Shown piece after piece: positions 49,952-57,437 of a stretch of DNA of 64,000 nt (the first letter of the stretch is position 1; every line of letters starts with the position of its first letter). Below the pieces are notes generated by a model that saw only the letters and a program-made list of their open reading frames with translations, was not told the DNA's origin and did no database searches. This DNA comes from Candidatus Anammoximicrobium sp. (GTDB lineage: Bacteria; Planctomycetota; Planctomycetia; Pirellulales; Pirellulaceae), in NCBI GenBank assembly GCA_012515235.1, contig JAAYYU010000337.1:1-64000 (forward strand), written 5' to 3'. A program made the translations under genes and the position numbers.

Positions 49952-49979
49952 TTGCAGCACGGGCTTGGGCGGCTAGAAT
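49952..49979 (+). promoter_or_regulatory. Sigma-70 type promoter of the sugar isomerase gene
   Basis: TTGCAG (49952-49957) and TAGAAT (49974-49979) are spaced by 16 bases. Transcription would start near 49986 and give a leader of about 55 bases before ATG 50041. Confidence 0.45.
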
Positions 49980-50040
49980 ACAAACAATGCAGCTCGAATG
50001 TCCGAGTGCTGAGATCCATCCCATTTTGTGAGGAAGAACC

Positions 50041-50955
50041 ATGCAGAAGTCCCACATAACCCTGTCCCGAAGAATGTTCCTTGGCGGAACCGCCGCCGTG
50101 GCCGCATCCGCCGTCCTGCGGGAACCCCTCCGCGCGGCAGACAAGACGCGACCCAACTCCAAATTCAACGGCGTCCAGATCGGAGTCATCACGTACAGCT
50201 ACCGTTCGCTCCCCAGCAGCGCCGAGGATTTGCTCAAGTACATTCTTCAGTGCGGCATCAGTTCCGTCGAGTTGATGGGTGGGCCGGCCGAGCAATTCGC
50301 CCGCGCCTACCTGGAGAAGCAGGGCGGCCAGGCCGCGGGCGACCGGCGGTCTGCGGCGTCCCTGGAGGGGTTCAAGGCCCTGCGAAAAATGTACAACGAC
50401 GCCGGCGTCAACATCCACATTGTCAAGTTCGGCAACATCGGCGATGCCAACATGAGCGACGAGCAGATCGAATACTACTTTGCCGTCGCCAAAGCCCTGG
50501 GCGCCAGAGGCATCACCCGCGAGATCTCCGAAGCGGCCGCCGAGCGGCTGGGGCCGTTGGCCGACAAGCACCAGATCACGATCGGGTTCCACAATCACAC
50601 GCAACTGACGCCCACCACCTACGACGGCAAGATCCTGTCGTACGGCAAGTATCTCGGCATCAATCTGGACATCGGCCACTACGTCGCCGGCACGAACCAA
50701 TCGCCCCTCCCGCTGATCGAAAAACACCGCGACCGGATCCTGAGCCTGCACCTCAAGGACCGCAAACGGGACAACGGGGCGAACCTGCCCTTCGGCCAGG
50801 GCGAAACGCCGGTGGTCGAGGTGCTCCAGTACCTGAAGAAGAACCAGCTGACCTTCCCCGCCGATATCGAGTTGGAATACAAGATTCCCGAGGGTTCCGA
50901 CGCCGTGCGGGAAGTGGCCAAGTGCGTCCAGTTTTGCAAGCAAGCCTTGGCGTAG
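50041..50955 (+). CDS. Tat-exported sugar phosphate isomerase/epimerase-like TIM barrel
   Basis: 304 residues. Twin-arginine signal LSRRMFLGGTAAVAASAV at about 8-25. The mature chain has the xylose-isomerase-like/AP-endonuclease-2 TIM-barrel pattern: GVQIGVITYSYRS, GISSVELMGGPAEQF (metal Glu), TIGFHNHTQ (metal His), GINLDIGHYVAGTNQ and FPADIELEYKIP (metal Glu). It probably isomerises or epimerises a sugar outside the cytoplasm. GAGGAAG lies before the ATG. It follows the DUF4091 gene and is in turn followed by repeat DNA; the next gene converges on it. Confidence 0.85.
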   Translation: MQKSHITLSRRMFLGGTAAVAASAVLREPLRAADKTRPNSKFNGVQIGVITYSYRSLPSSAEDLLKYILQCGISSVELMGGPAEQFARAYLEKQGGQAAGDRRSAASLEGFKALRKMYNDAGVNIHIVKFGNIGDANMSDEQIEYYFAVAKALGARGITREISEAAAERLGPLADKHQITIGFHNHTQLTPTTYDGKILSYGKYLGINLDIGHYVAGTNQSPLPLIEKHRDRILSLHLKDRKRDNGANLPFGQGETPVVEVLQYLKKNQLTFPADIELEYKIPEGSDAVREVAKCVQFCKQALA

Positions 50956-51127
50956 GCCGGCCCAGACTCGAGGCGCAAGCGGCCAAGCTGGCTTCGTTAT
51001 ACCGCGTGGGCGGCGACCCACGCGTCGGCAGCGTGCTCAGACGCGACCGGGTCCCAGGCCTGGCCGGGGTACCGCGCGGGACCCTAGCAACGGTGACCGA
51101 AGCAACGTCGCGGTTTCCGCGTTGCAA
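50956..51127. other. Gene-free DNA with two small hairpins
   Basis: CGCGTGGG (51003-51010) and CCCACGCG (51017-51024) form a perfect 8-bp stem, and GCAAC...CGCGG / CCGCG-TTGC near 51102-51125 forms another. Neither has a T-tract. They may contribute to ending the isomerase transcript. The larger REP-like palindrome starts right after. Confidence 0.4.
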
Positions 51128-51223
51128 GGGGTCGGGCTTACAGATTTCAATTTTCGCGGTCCCAGGACTTCCCACTTGGCAAGCGACTGCCCCGCGAAAA
51201 CTGAAATCCGTAAGCCTGACCCC
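51128..51223. repeat. Large REP-like palindrome with 32-bp arms
   Basis: Arms 51128-51159 (starting GGGGTCGGGCTTACAG) and 51192-51223 (ending TAAGCCTGACCCC) are reverse complements with three mismatches, around a 32-base loop. GGGGTCAGGCTTAC-type arms are typical of REP elements mobilised by RAYT transposases, from memory. It lies next to locus 3 of the tandem hairpin repeat, between converging genes. Confidence 0.8.
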
Positions 51224-51285
51224 AGACGGTGAATCCTTGCGACCCATCTCCTTCGACGCGACGTCGGCTGGTTCTGAACATGGCT

Positions 51286-51377
51286 CCACGCTGGCAAGCA
51301 GCGTGGTGGCCCGAACAGGGCGCGGGGCGCGACGTCGGCTGGTTCTGAACATGGCTCCACGCTGGCAAGCAGCGTGG
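51286..51377. repeat. Tandem 71-bp repeat with hairpin cores (locus 3)
   Basis: Two cores, 51286-51306 and 51357-51377, each CCACGCTG, loop GCAAG, CAGCGTGG, with a 71-bp period. The shared flank is GGTTCTGAACATGGCT before and TGGTGGC after. It lies between the converging ends of the isomerase gene and an esterase gene, 36 bases from the latter's stop. Part of the same family as 16465 and 42557. Confidence 0.9.
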
Positions 51378-51413
51378 TGGCTGAAATCCGGGAAGTTATT
51401 TCGGGCGTCGTAG

Positions 51414-52388
51414 CTACGGGACGGCCGGCGGCGGCGCGACGGACGCGGGAATCAGCTGCTGGGCGGCCAGCCATGCCAACGATCTGGTTTGCCAGGCGTC
51501 CCACATCGGGCCCCGGTAGCCGTTCAGACCGTGGCCGCCGCTGGGCAGTCGCAGGTACTCCGCCGCCACGTTGTGGGCGCGGAGTGCCTCGTACAGCATC
51601 CGGCTGTTGTCCGGCGTGACCGCTTTGTCGTCCTGGGCATGCGCCAGGAACATCGGCGGGGTTTGGCGAGTGACTTGTTTTTCGTTGGAGAACAGTTCCG
51701 CCAACTCAGGTTTCGGATTGCGTCCCAACAGGTTGACCTTGGACCCGCCGTGCGTGCCCTGGCTCATCGTCACCACCGGATAGATCAGGATCACGAAATC
51801 CGGGCGGGAACTGGCGCGATCGATCGGGTCGGACGCTTGCGGATCGCCGGCGTCGAAGTGGGTTCCTGCCGTGGAAGCCAGGTGTCCGCCCGCGGAGAAT
51901 CCGATGATGCCGATCCGGTGCGGGTTGATCTTCCACGCCTGGGCATTGGACCGAACCGTGCGGATGGCCCGCTGGGCATCCAGCAGCGGCACGAACGGCC
52001 GGCCTTTGGGCAGCCGGTACTGCAACACGACCCCTGCGATGCCGTGTCCGTTCAGCCACATCGCGATGCCATGCCCTTCGGCTCCGGTCACCAGGCCGCC
52101 GTAGCCGCCGCCCGGACAAATCACCACCGCTGTCCCGTTGACGATGTCGGGAGCCGGACGATGCACCGTGATGGTGGCGTTGGCTGCCTCGAACTGGCCG
52201 TCACTCACAGGCGCTTGGCCGGGCCAGAGTGGCCAGTCGAAGCGGTCGTTCGCCAGCTTGGACGCCGGCGTGCCGGCCGCCTCGGGGGACGATTCCGCCG
52301 AGGAGGCGGGAAGCGGGATCAAGGCCAGCACAGCCGCCAGCATCATCGCCGGCAGCACCGGACGGTCAGAAGGGGCCCGATCGGACAT
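51414..52388 (-). CDS. Secreted alpha/beta hydrolase (acetyl-esterase-like)
   Basis: 324 residues. Signal peptide to about residue 31 (PASSA). The oxyanion loop is PGGGYGGL; the nucleophile is Ser165 in GFSAGGH; Asp lies in HAQDDKAVTP and His in SGGHGLNG. This arrangement, with NATITVHRPAP before the core, is typical of planctomycete relatives of acetylxylan and carbohydrate esterases. It should deacylate polysaccharides or their fragments. ATG 52388 has AAGGGAG upstream; the frame extends to 52490 but that part is Arg-rich shadow. Divergent from the flavin reductase gene. Confidence 0.82.
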   Translation of the reverse strand: MSDRAPSDRPVLPAMMLAAVLALIPLPASSAESSPEAAGTPASKLANDRFDWPLWPGQAPVSDGQFEAANATITVHRPAPDIVNGTAVVICPGGGYGGLVTGAEGHGIAMWLNGHGIAGVVLQYRLPKGRPFVPLLDAQRAIRTVRSNAQAWKINPHRIGIIGFSAGGHLASTAGTHFDAGDPQASDPIDRASSRPDFVILIYPVVTMSQGTHGGSKVNLLGRNPKPELAELFSNEKQVTRQTPPMFLAHAQDDKAVTPDNSRMLYEALRAHNVAAEYLRLPSGGHGLNGYRGPMWDAWQTRSLAWLAAQQLIPASVAPPPAVP

Positions 52389-52515
52389 GTTCTTGCTCTC
52401 CCTTGGTGATCCACGGTGACGCCTCAGCCACACGCATTGTACTTGCCGCCTTGATCCGCGAGAATTGGCGAATCGCCGAAACCTTTGCACGACATCTTTT
52501 ACCTGGCAGGCATCG

Positions 52516-53082
52516 ATGAAACGCTCGCTCGGCGCAAAGACGTTGATCTACCCCACGCCGACCTGGGTGGTGGGCTCGTACGACAAGTACGGCAAGCCCA
52601 ACGCCATGACGGCTGCTTGGGGCGGGATCTGCTGTTCCGATCCGCCCTGCGTAGCCGTCTCGCTGCGTGCGGCGACGTACAGCCACGCCAGCCTGGTGAA
52701 CCGCCAGGCGTTCACGATCAGCGTTCCGTCGCAGAGCCAGGTCCAGTTGGCCGACTATTTCGGGCTGGTCAGCGGCCGGGACACGGACAAGTTCGCCGCC
52801 ACCGGACTGACGCCGATCCGGAGTGAACTGGTCGATGCGCCTTACGTCCGCGAGTTCCCCTTGGTTCTGGAGTGCAAGGTTCTGCAGATCTTCGAGTTGG
52901 GCCTGCACACCCAGTTCGTCGGCGAAGTCGTCGATGTCAAGGCGGACGAGGAAGTGCTGGACGACGCGGGGACGCCCGACATCCTGAAGATCCTCCCGAT
53001 CATCTTCTCGCCCGGCCAGCAGCGCTATTACGGAGTCGGCGGCGAGTTGGGCCAGGCGTTTGCCGTCGGGCAGGAAGTCTGA
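52516..53082 (+). CDS. Flavin reductase-like FMN-binding split-barrel protein
   Basis: 188 residues, no signal peptide. YPTPTWVVGSYDKYGKPNAM near the N-terminus, then WGGICCSDPPCVAVSL, fit the flavin reductase/DIM6-NTAB family, in which this region forms the FMN pocket. TYSHASLVNRQAFTISVPS and VGEVVDVKADEE follow the family pattern. It probably reduces FMN or holds it as a redox cofactor; the partner enzyme is not obvious here. ATG 52516 is preceded only by a weak CAGG; the frame extends to 52465. Confidence 0.82.
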   Translation: MKRSLGAKTLIYPTPTWVVGSYDKYGKPNAMTAAWGGICCSDPPCVAVSLRAATYSHASLVNRQAFTISVPSQSQVQLADYFGLVSGRDTDKFAATGLTPIRSELVDAPYVREFPLVLECKVLQIFELGLHTQFVGEVVDVKADEEVLDDAGTPDILKILPIIFSPGQQRYYGVGGELGQAFAVGQEV

Positions 53083-53518
53083 ACGGCTTTTCGTTCCGGA
53101 CAACCCCGCGTTTTTGCTTCCGGAACGTCATACCTGCTCCTATCCGCAGGCCTTCCGCAGGCACTCCTGAACCAGCAGTTCGCGCTGGATTCGTGCTGGA
53201 GGGACAGAGATTCTCGATTGTGCCGGGGATCATCTCCGCAATTCGACCCCTTGCAGATCGTGGCGGCCCAGCGGCGGGAAGGAGGATTTCTGATTGCCCT
53301 TCTGATACGAACCAGGAGCCTGGGACAGGGCCAGACTCAGCGCCCGCGGTCCCGACCCGTGGGCGACGTTCTTCTCCAGCGGGCGAACGTTGCTCGTTCC
53401 CCCCCCTCGCCGCAGACGCCCCGTTGCCGCCGCGCCCAGGGCGGTTCCCGGAAGATGACGGCGATCCAACGTGGGCATGGGGCAGCCCTTCTCCGGGATC
53501 AGGGTCGCCTTCTTCCGG
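53083..53518. other. Gene-free spacer between converging genes
   Basis: About 436 bp. Overlapping open frames on both strands (for example 53218-54012 plus) have no start signals and unusual composition. I see no terminator with a T-tract and no repeat shared with the rest of the window. It may be decayed coding DNA. Confidence 0.35.
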
Positions 53519-54961
53519 TCACACCTGTTCCGGCACTACGAATGGCGAGCGGTAGGGCCGGCGGAGCAATTGGTCGGCGGCGGGCGCGCCGACGAATCGT
53601 TCGGCCTGGGCGTCGAACTCCAAGGTGCGGCCGAGGCGATAGGTGGAATGGGCCAACTCCAACCGCCCGGCGTCGGCCAGGTGACGTTTCATGTCCTCGA
53701 ATGACTCGTGGAAGGTCCGGTCGCCGTCAAACGCCTTCGTCTGCTTGTCGAAGGCCACGTCCTCGCCCAGTCGATAGGAGATGTTGCCCAGGTGGACCAG
53801 CACCGCGGAGCGATGCCCTTCCGAGATTTCGGCGCGCAGGTCTTCGCGTTTGCGGCTGCGCACGCAATCGACGAAGTTCCGCATGTGGCGTGGGCCTTGT
53901 TCGGGGGCGCCGGGAGGCGGAAAGTTCGCGATCGGCTCACCGTCGCTTCCGCCTTTGGCGAAAAACTTGCCGTCCCGGACGACACCCTGGTCGGTGTAGA
54001 ACTCGTTGGTGATCTTCGATTGGTCGTTCCCGACCAGGCCGCGAATCTCCAGAATCAGCTTGACGTCGCCGAAATCGATCATGGTCAAGTGGGTGTTGGG
54101 CGTTTGCCCTTGGTCCTTGTAACCGAAACGGCCGCCGAGGCTGAAGACGCTTTTCGGCGTGGCGCCGGCGGGCATGGCCCAGCGGCAGACGTCGAGCTGG
54201 TGCGAGCCCAAGTTGCCGATCTCGCCGTCGCCGAAATCCCACGACCAGTGCCAATTGTAATGCACGAGATTCGTGCGGAAGGGCTGCACCGGCGCCGAAC
54301 CCAGCCAGAGATCGAAATCCAATTCTGGAGGCGGGGCCTGCGGCTCCTTGACGCCGATGCTCAGCCGCGACCGGCTGGCGTAACCGTAGGAGACCAGCAG
54401 TTTGCCGAATTTCCCGCGGTGGATGTCGTCGATCAACTGGATCCATCGCGGATCGCAGCGCCGTTGCGTGCCGTGCTGGACGATGCGGTCGTACTTCCTG
54501 GCCGCCTCGACCAGCTTGCGCCCCTCCAAGAGGCTGTGACTGCAGGGCTTCTCGACGTACACGTCCTTGCCCGCCTGACAGGCCCAGATGCCCATCACCG
54601 CGTGCCAGTGGTTGGGGGTGACAATGGAAACGGCGTCGAGGCGTTTGTCGTCCAGGGCCCGGCGAATGTCCTGGACGCACACGGGCGTGTTGCCGGCCAG
54701 TCGCCGCACGTTGTCGCTGCGGGACGCAAACAGCCGGCTGTCGGGATCGACCAGGTAGGCGATCTCGACATCCTTCATCCCTCCGAATCCTGTCATGTGG
54801 GTTTGTCCCCGCCCGTGGAGACCTGCGATGGCAATCCGGACGCGGTCGTTGGCGCCCAGCACTCGCCCGGAGGCTTTCGTACCGGAGAGCACAAACGTGG
54901 CCAGGGCGCCGCTGGCAACGGTACGTTTCAGGAACTCACGGCGATGATGATGTCGAAGCAT
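53519..54961 (-). CDS. Tat-exported Gfo/Idh/MocA oxidoreductase
   Basis: 480 residues. Twin-arginine signal HRREFLKRTVASGALATFV at about 6-24. The nucleotide fold starts VRIAIAGLHGRGQTH; SIVTPNHWHAVMGIWACQ and GKDVYVEKPCSHS carry the family signatures, with Lys of EKP catalytic. GEIGNLGSHQLDVCRWAM is the substrate-side His/Asp segment. It acts on a sugar or cyclitol in the periplasm; the substrate is unknown. It is distinct from the enzyme at 39581 (different signal and C-domain). ATG 54961 has AAGGTGA upstream. A long inverted repeat lies in its leader (54992-55089). Confidence 0.88.
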   Translation of the reverse strand: MLRHHHRREFLKRTVASGALATFVLSGTKASGRVLGANDRVRIAIAGLHGRGQTHMTGFGGMKDVEIAYLVDPDSRLFASRSDNVRRLAGNTPVCVQDIRRALDDKRLDAVSIVTPNHWHAVMGIWACQAGKDVYVEKPCSHSLLEGRKLVEAARKYDRIVQHGTQRRCDPRWIQLIDDIHRGKFGKLLVSYGYASRSRLSIGVKEPQAPPPELDFDLWLGSAPVQPFRTNLVHYNWHWSWDFGDGEIGNLGSHQLDVCRWAMPAGATPKSVFSLGGRFGYKDQGQTPNTHLTMIDFGDVKLILEIRGLVGNDQSKITNEFYTDQGVVRDGKFFAKGGSDGEPIANFPPPGAPEQGPRHMRNFVDCVRSRKREDLRAEISEGHRSAVLVHLGNISYRLGEDVAFDKQTKAFDGDRTFHESFEDMKRHLADAGRLELAHSTYRLGRTLEFDAQAERFVGAPAADQLLRRPYRSPFVVPEQV

Positions 54962-54991
54962 GATTCACCTTCTGGAAAGGAAAGACCCCAA

Positions 54992-55089
54992 GCATCGTTC
55001 GAGGAATCACTGGAGCCTCGTTCAGGCAGCCCTCGTACTTCCTGGGATGATTCGCAAACAACCCTGGACAGCGATTCCTCGAACGATGC
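54992..55089. repeat. Inverted repeat with 17-bp perfect arms
   Basis: GCATCGTTCGAGGAATC (54992-55008) is the exact reverse complement of 55073-55089, with 64 bases between. It lies 31 bp upstream of the oxidoreductase start, in what would be its leader, and about 340 bp from the divergent propeller gene. It may be a mobile-element remnant or a regulatory stem. Confidence 0.75.
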
Positions 55090-55429
55090 GAAGCGGGAAC
55101 AGGAACCGTTTACGGATTCTGCCTCATGGGCCGGGAAGTGGCAAGAGGAATCACCCCCGAGCCTCGGTTGGCGGGTGGGTGACCGCTTCGCCGCGCTTTC
55201 CGGCTCATCGGCAACGTCCCCGTCAACACCCTTCAAAAAGGTGTCATTTGGGGACCTTGCTACTGGCGCTACTGGCGCCGCAAGGAGACATTTCTAATGC
55301 CGCCCGACAAGCCGCGTACCTGACCCTCTTGCACGACCCTGTGCCGCCCCTTACGCTGACGGCCAGAAAGTGTAAAGGCCCACTGCCTGGAAACGCCCCT
55401 GCCCAACTCTTTTCCCCCGCGAGCCGACG
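55090..55429. other. Gene-free stretch before the propeller gene
   Basis: 340 bp without a supportable gene. It includes a short tandem GCTACTGGC / GCTACTGGC around 55258-55277. No -10/-35 pair can be chosen with confidence, and no ribosome site is seen just before ATG 55430. Confidence 0.35.
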
Positions 55430-56701
55430 ATGAACGAACCTTTCTTTGTCCGACGCATCTCGTTGCTGGTCTCGCTCCTGATGCTGACGGTGGGAAGCGC
55501 GCTGTCGCTGCGGGCCGGAGAGCAGCCTGCCTGCTGGCCGCGGTTTCACGGCCCGCAGGGCACGAATCTGTCCCCGGAGACGGGCTTGCTGCGGAGTTGG
55601 CCCGAGGGAGGTCCCCGCCAGCTGTGGACGGCCCAAGGCCTCGGCGACGGATTCGCGACCGCCGCCATTTCCGGCGAACGAGTTTATACCGCGGGCAATC
55701 TAAACAACCAGACGGTGATCACCGCCCTGGACATCAACGGCCAGATCCTGTGGCAGGTTCCCAACGGCGGAGCCTGGACAGGATCGCAACCGGGTTCGCG
55801 CGGCACGCCGACGATCGAAGGTGACCGGCTGTATCACGAAAGCCCGCTGGGCGACGTCGTGTGCCTGGATGCCGCGTCCGGCCGAAAGATCTGGGGCTTG
55901 AACATCCTGGAGACGTTCGGCGCCGAGAACATCACGTGGGCGCTGGCCGAGTCGTTGCTGATCGACGGCGACTGCGTGATCTGCTCGCCCGGCGGGCCGC
56001 AGACAGCGGTCGTGGCCCTGGACAAACGCACCGGGCAGATTGCCTGGAAATCGCCCAGCGTGGCCGGTGACCGCGCCGGATATGCTTCCCCCACACGGAT
56101 TGTCCACGGGGGCTTGCGGATGATCCTGACCATGACTTCCCGGCACGCGATCGGCGTAAATACGGACACCGGCGAACTCCTCTGGCAGTTCCAGCACGTC
56201 ACGCCGTGGGACGAGAACATTCTGTCCCCCCTCTTTCACGATAGTCACGTCTTCATCAGCACCGGCCACCGCGTGGGCTCGGTCATGCTGAAGCTCACCG
56301 TCCAGGACGGAAAGGTGGCCGTCCAGGAGGTCTGGCGTTCCCAGGATCTGGACAACCATCACGGCGGCACCATCCTCTTGGACGGCTACCTGTACGGCTC
56401 GCTCTGGTCGTCCGGGTGGGCCTGTCTCCACTGGCAAACGGGCAAGACGATGTACCGCGAACGCGGCGTCGGGAAAGGCTCGCTGACGTACGCCGACGGG
56501 ATGTTGTACACGCTGGGCGAAAACGGCCAGATGGGCCTGGTTGCCGCCACGCCGCAAGCACACACGCTCGCCAGCCGCTTCCGTCTGCCCGCCGGCGGCC
56601 AAGGCCCGGCTTGGGCTCACCCGGTCATCTGCGCCGGCCGGATGTACCTGCGCCACGGCAACTTCCTGTACGCGTACGACGTGCGGCAAAGTGCGCGGTA
56701 G
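55430..56701 (+). CDS. Secreted PQQ-like beta-propeller protein
   Basis: 423 residues with a signal peptide to about residue 29 (ALSLRAG). CWPRFHGPQGTNLSPETGLL is the typical W-P-x-F-x-GPxG opening, and blades such as VYTAGNLNNQTVITALDINGQILW and VVALDKRTGQIAWKSP continue through the chain. A second relative of the 4247 protein but clearly a separate gene. Likely a binding or assembly protein; no catalytic residues seen. The ATG lacks a clear ribosome site. Convergent with purN, with stops 41 bp apart. Confidence 0.8.
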   Translation: MNEPFFVRRISLLVSLLMLTVGSALSLRAGEQPACWPRFHGPQGTNLSPETGLLRSWPEGGPRQLWTAQGLGDGFATAAISGERVYTAGNLNNQTVITALDINGQILWQVPNGGAWTGSQPGSRGTPTIEGDRLYHESPLGDVVCLDAASGRKIWGLNILETFGAENITWALAESLLIDGDCVICSPGGPQTAVVALDKRTGQIAWKSPSVAGDRAGYASPTRIVHGGLRMILTMTSRHAIGVNTDTGELLWQFQHVTPWDENILSPLFHDSHVFISTGHRVGSVMLKLTVQDGKVAVQEVWRSQDLDNHHGGTILLDGYLYGSLWSSGWACLHWQTGKTMYRERGVGKGSLTYADGMLYTLGENGQMGLVAATPQAHTLASRFRLPAGGQGPAWAHPVICAGRMYLRHGNFLYAYDVRQSAR

Positions 56702-56742
56702 AACGGGCAACGGACCGTTTGCCGCAACTTTCGCAGAAAACG

Positions 56743-57369
56743 CTACGAAATCCGCACGCGGCGGCCGTCCACTTGCAGGCGGCCCTCGGCGAACAGGCGG
56801 ATGGCTTCGGGATAGGCTTCGCACTCTTGCTGAAAGATGCGCGCCGCCAAGGTCTCGGACGTGTCGTCGTCCAGGACCGGCACGGCACGCTGCAGGATGA
56901 TCGGGCCGTGGTCGTATTGGTTGTCGGCAAAATGAACGGTGCAGCCGCTGAGCTTGACGCCGTAGTCCAACGCCGCCTGGTGAACGTGGTGCCCGTAGAA
57001 GCCTTGGCCGCAAAAGGCGGGAATCAGGCCGGGATGGATGTTCATCACGCAGTGCTCGAAGTCAGGCGGGATCAGGACGTGTTTCAGAAATCCGCCCATC
57101 ACGACTAACTGCACGCCTGCTTCGCGGCACGGCTGGAACACCGCGTCGCGGTACGCTTCCGGGGTGGGAAAGTCCTTGTACCGCAACACGAGCACCGGGA
57201 TCGAAGCCTCGGCGGCAAACCGCAAACCGGCGGCGGCCGGGGTGCTGGAGATCACTAACTTGACCGCCGCATTCAAGTCGCCTGCGGCGATCTTCTGCAG
57301 AATGTTCCGCAGCGTGGTTCCGCCGCCGGAGATCAGCACGGCGATAGGCAAGGGCGTGGAATGGGGCAT
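56743..57369 (-). CDS. purN: Phosphoribosylglycinamide formyltransferase
   Basis: Transfers a formyl group from 10-formyl-THF to GAR in purine synthesis. 208 residues, normal length. IAVLISGGGTTLRNIL is the N-terminal phosphate-binding loop, VMNIHPGLIPAFCGQGFYG contains the catalytic Asn-His pair and folate loop, and NQYDHGPIILQ the catalytic Asp. ATG 57369 gives the standard start; the open frame to 57645 overlaps ileS and is shadow. It lies 68 bp downstream of ileS on the same strand and may be co-transcribed. The ribosome site is weak. Confidence 0.93.
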   Translation of the reverse strand: MPHSTPLPIAVLISGGGTTLRNILQKIAAGDLNAAVKLVISSTPAAAGLRFAAEASIPVLVLRYKDFPTPEAYRDAVFQPCREAGVQLVVMGGFLKHVLIPPDFEHCVMNIHPGLIPAFCGQGFYGHHVHQAALDYGVKLSGCTVHFADNQYDHGPIILQRAVPVLDDDTSETLAARIFQQECEAYPEAIRLFAEGRLQVDGRRVRIS

Positions 57370-57437
57370 GAGTCGGCCTGAATGTAGTGGGAAACGGAAC
57401 GATCCACCGGGCAAGCCGGGGGCATTAGTGATTGCAG

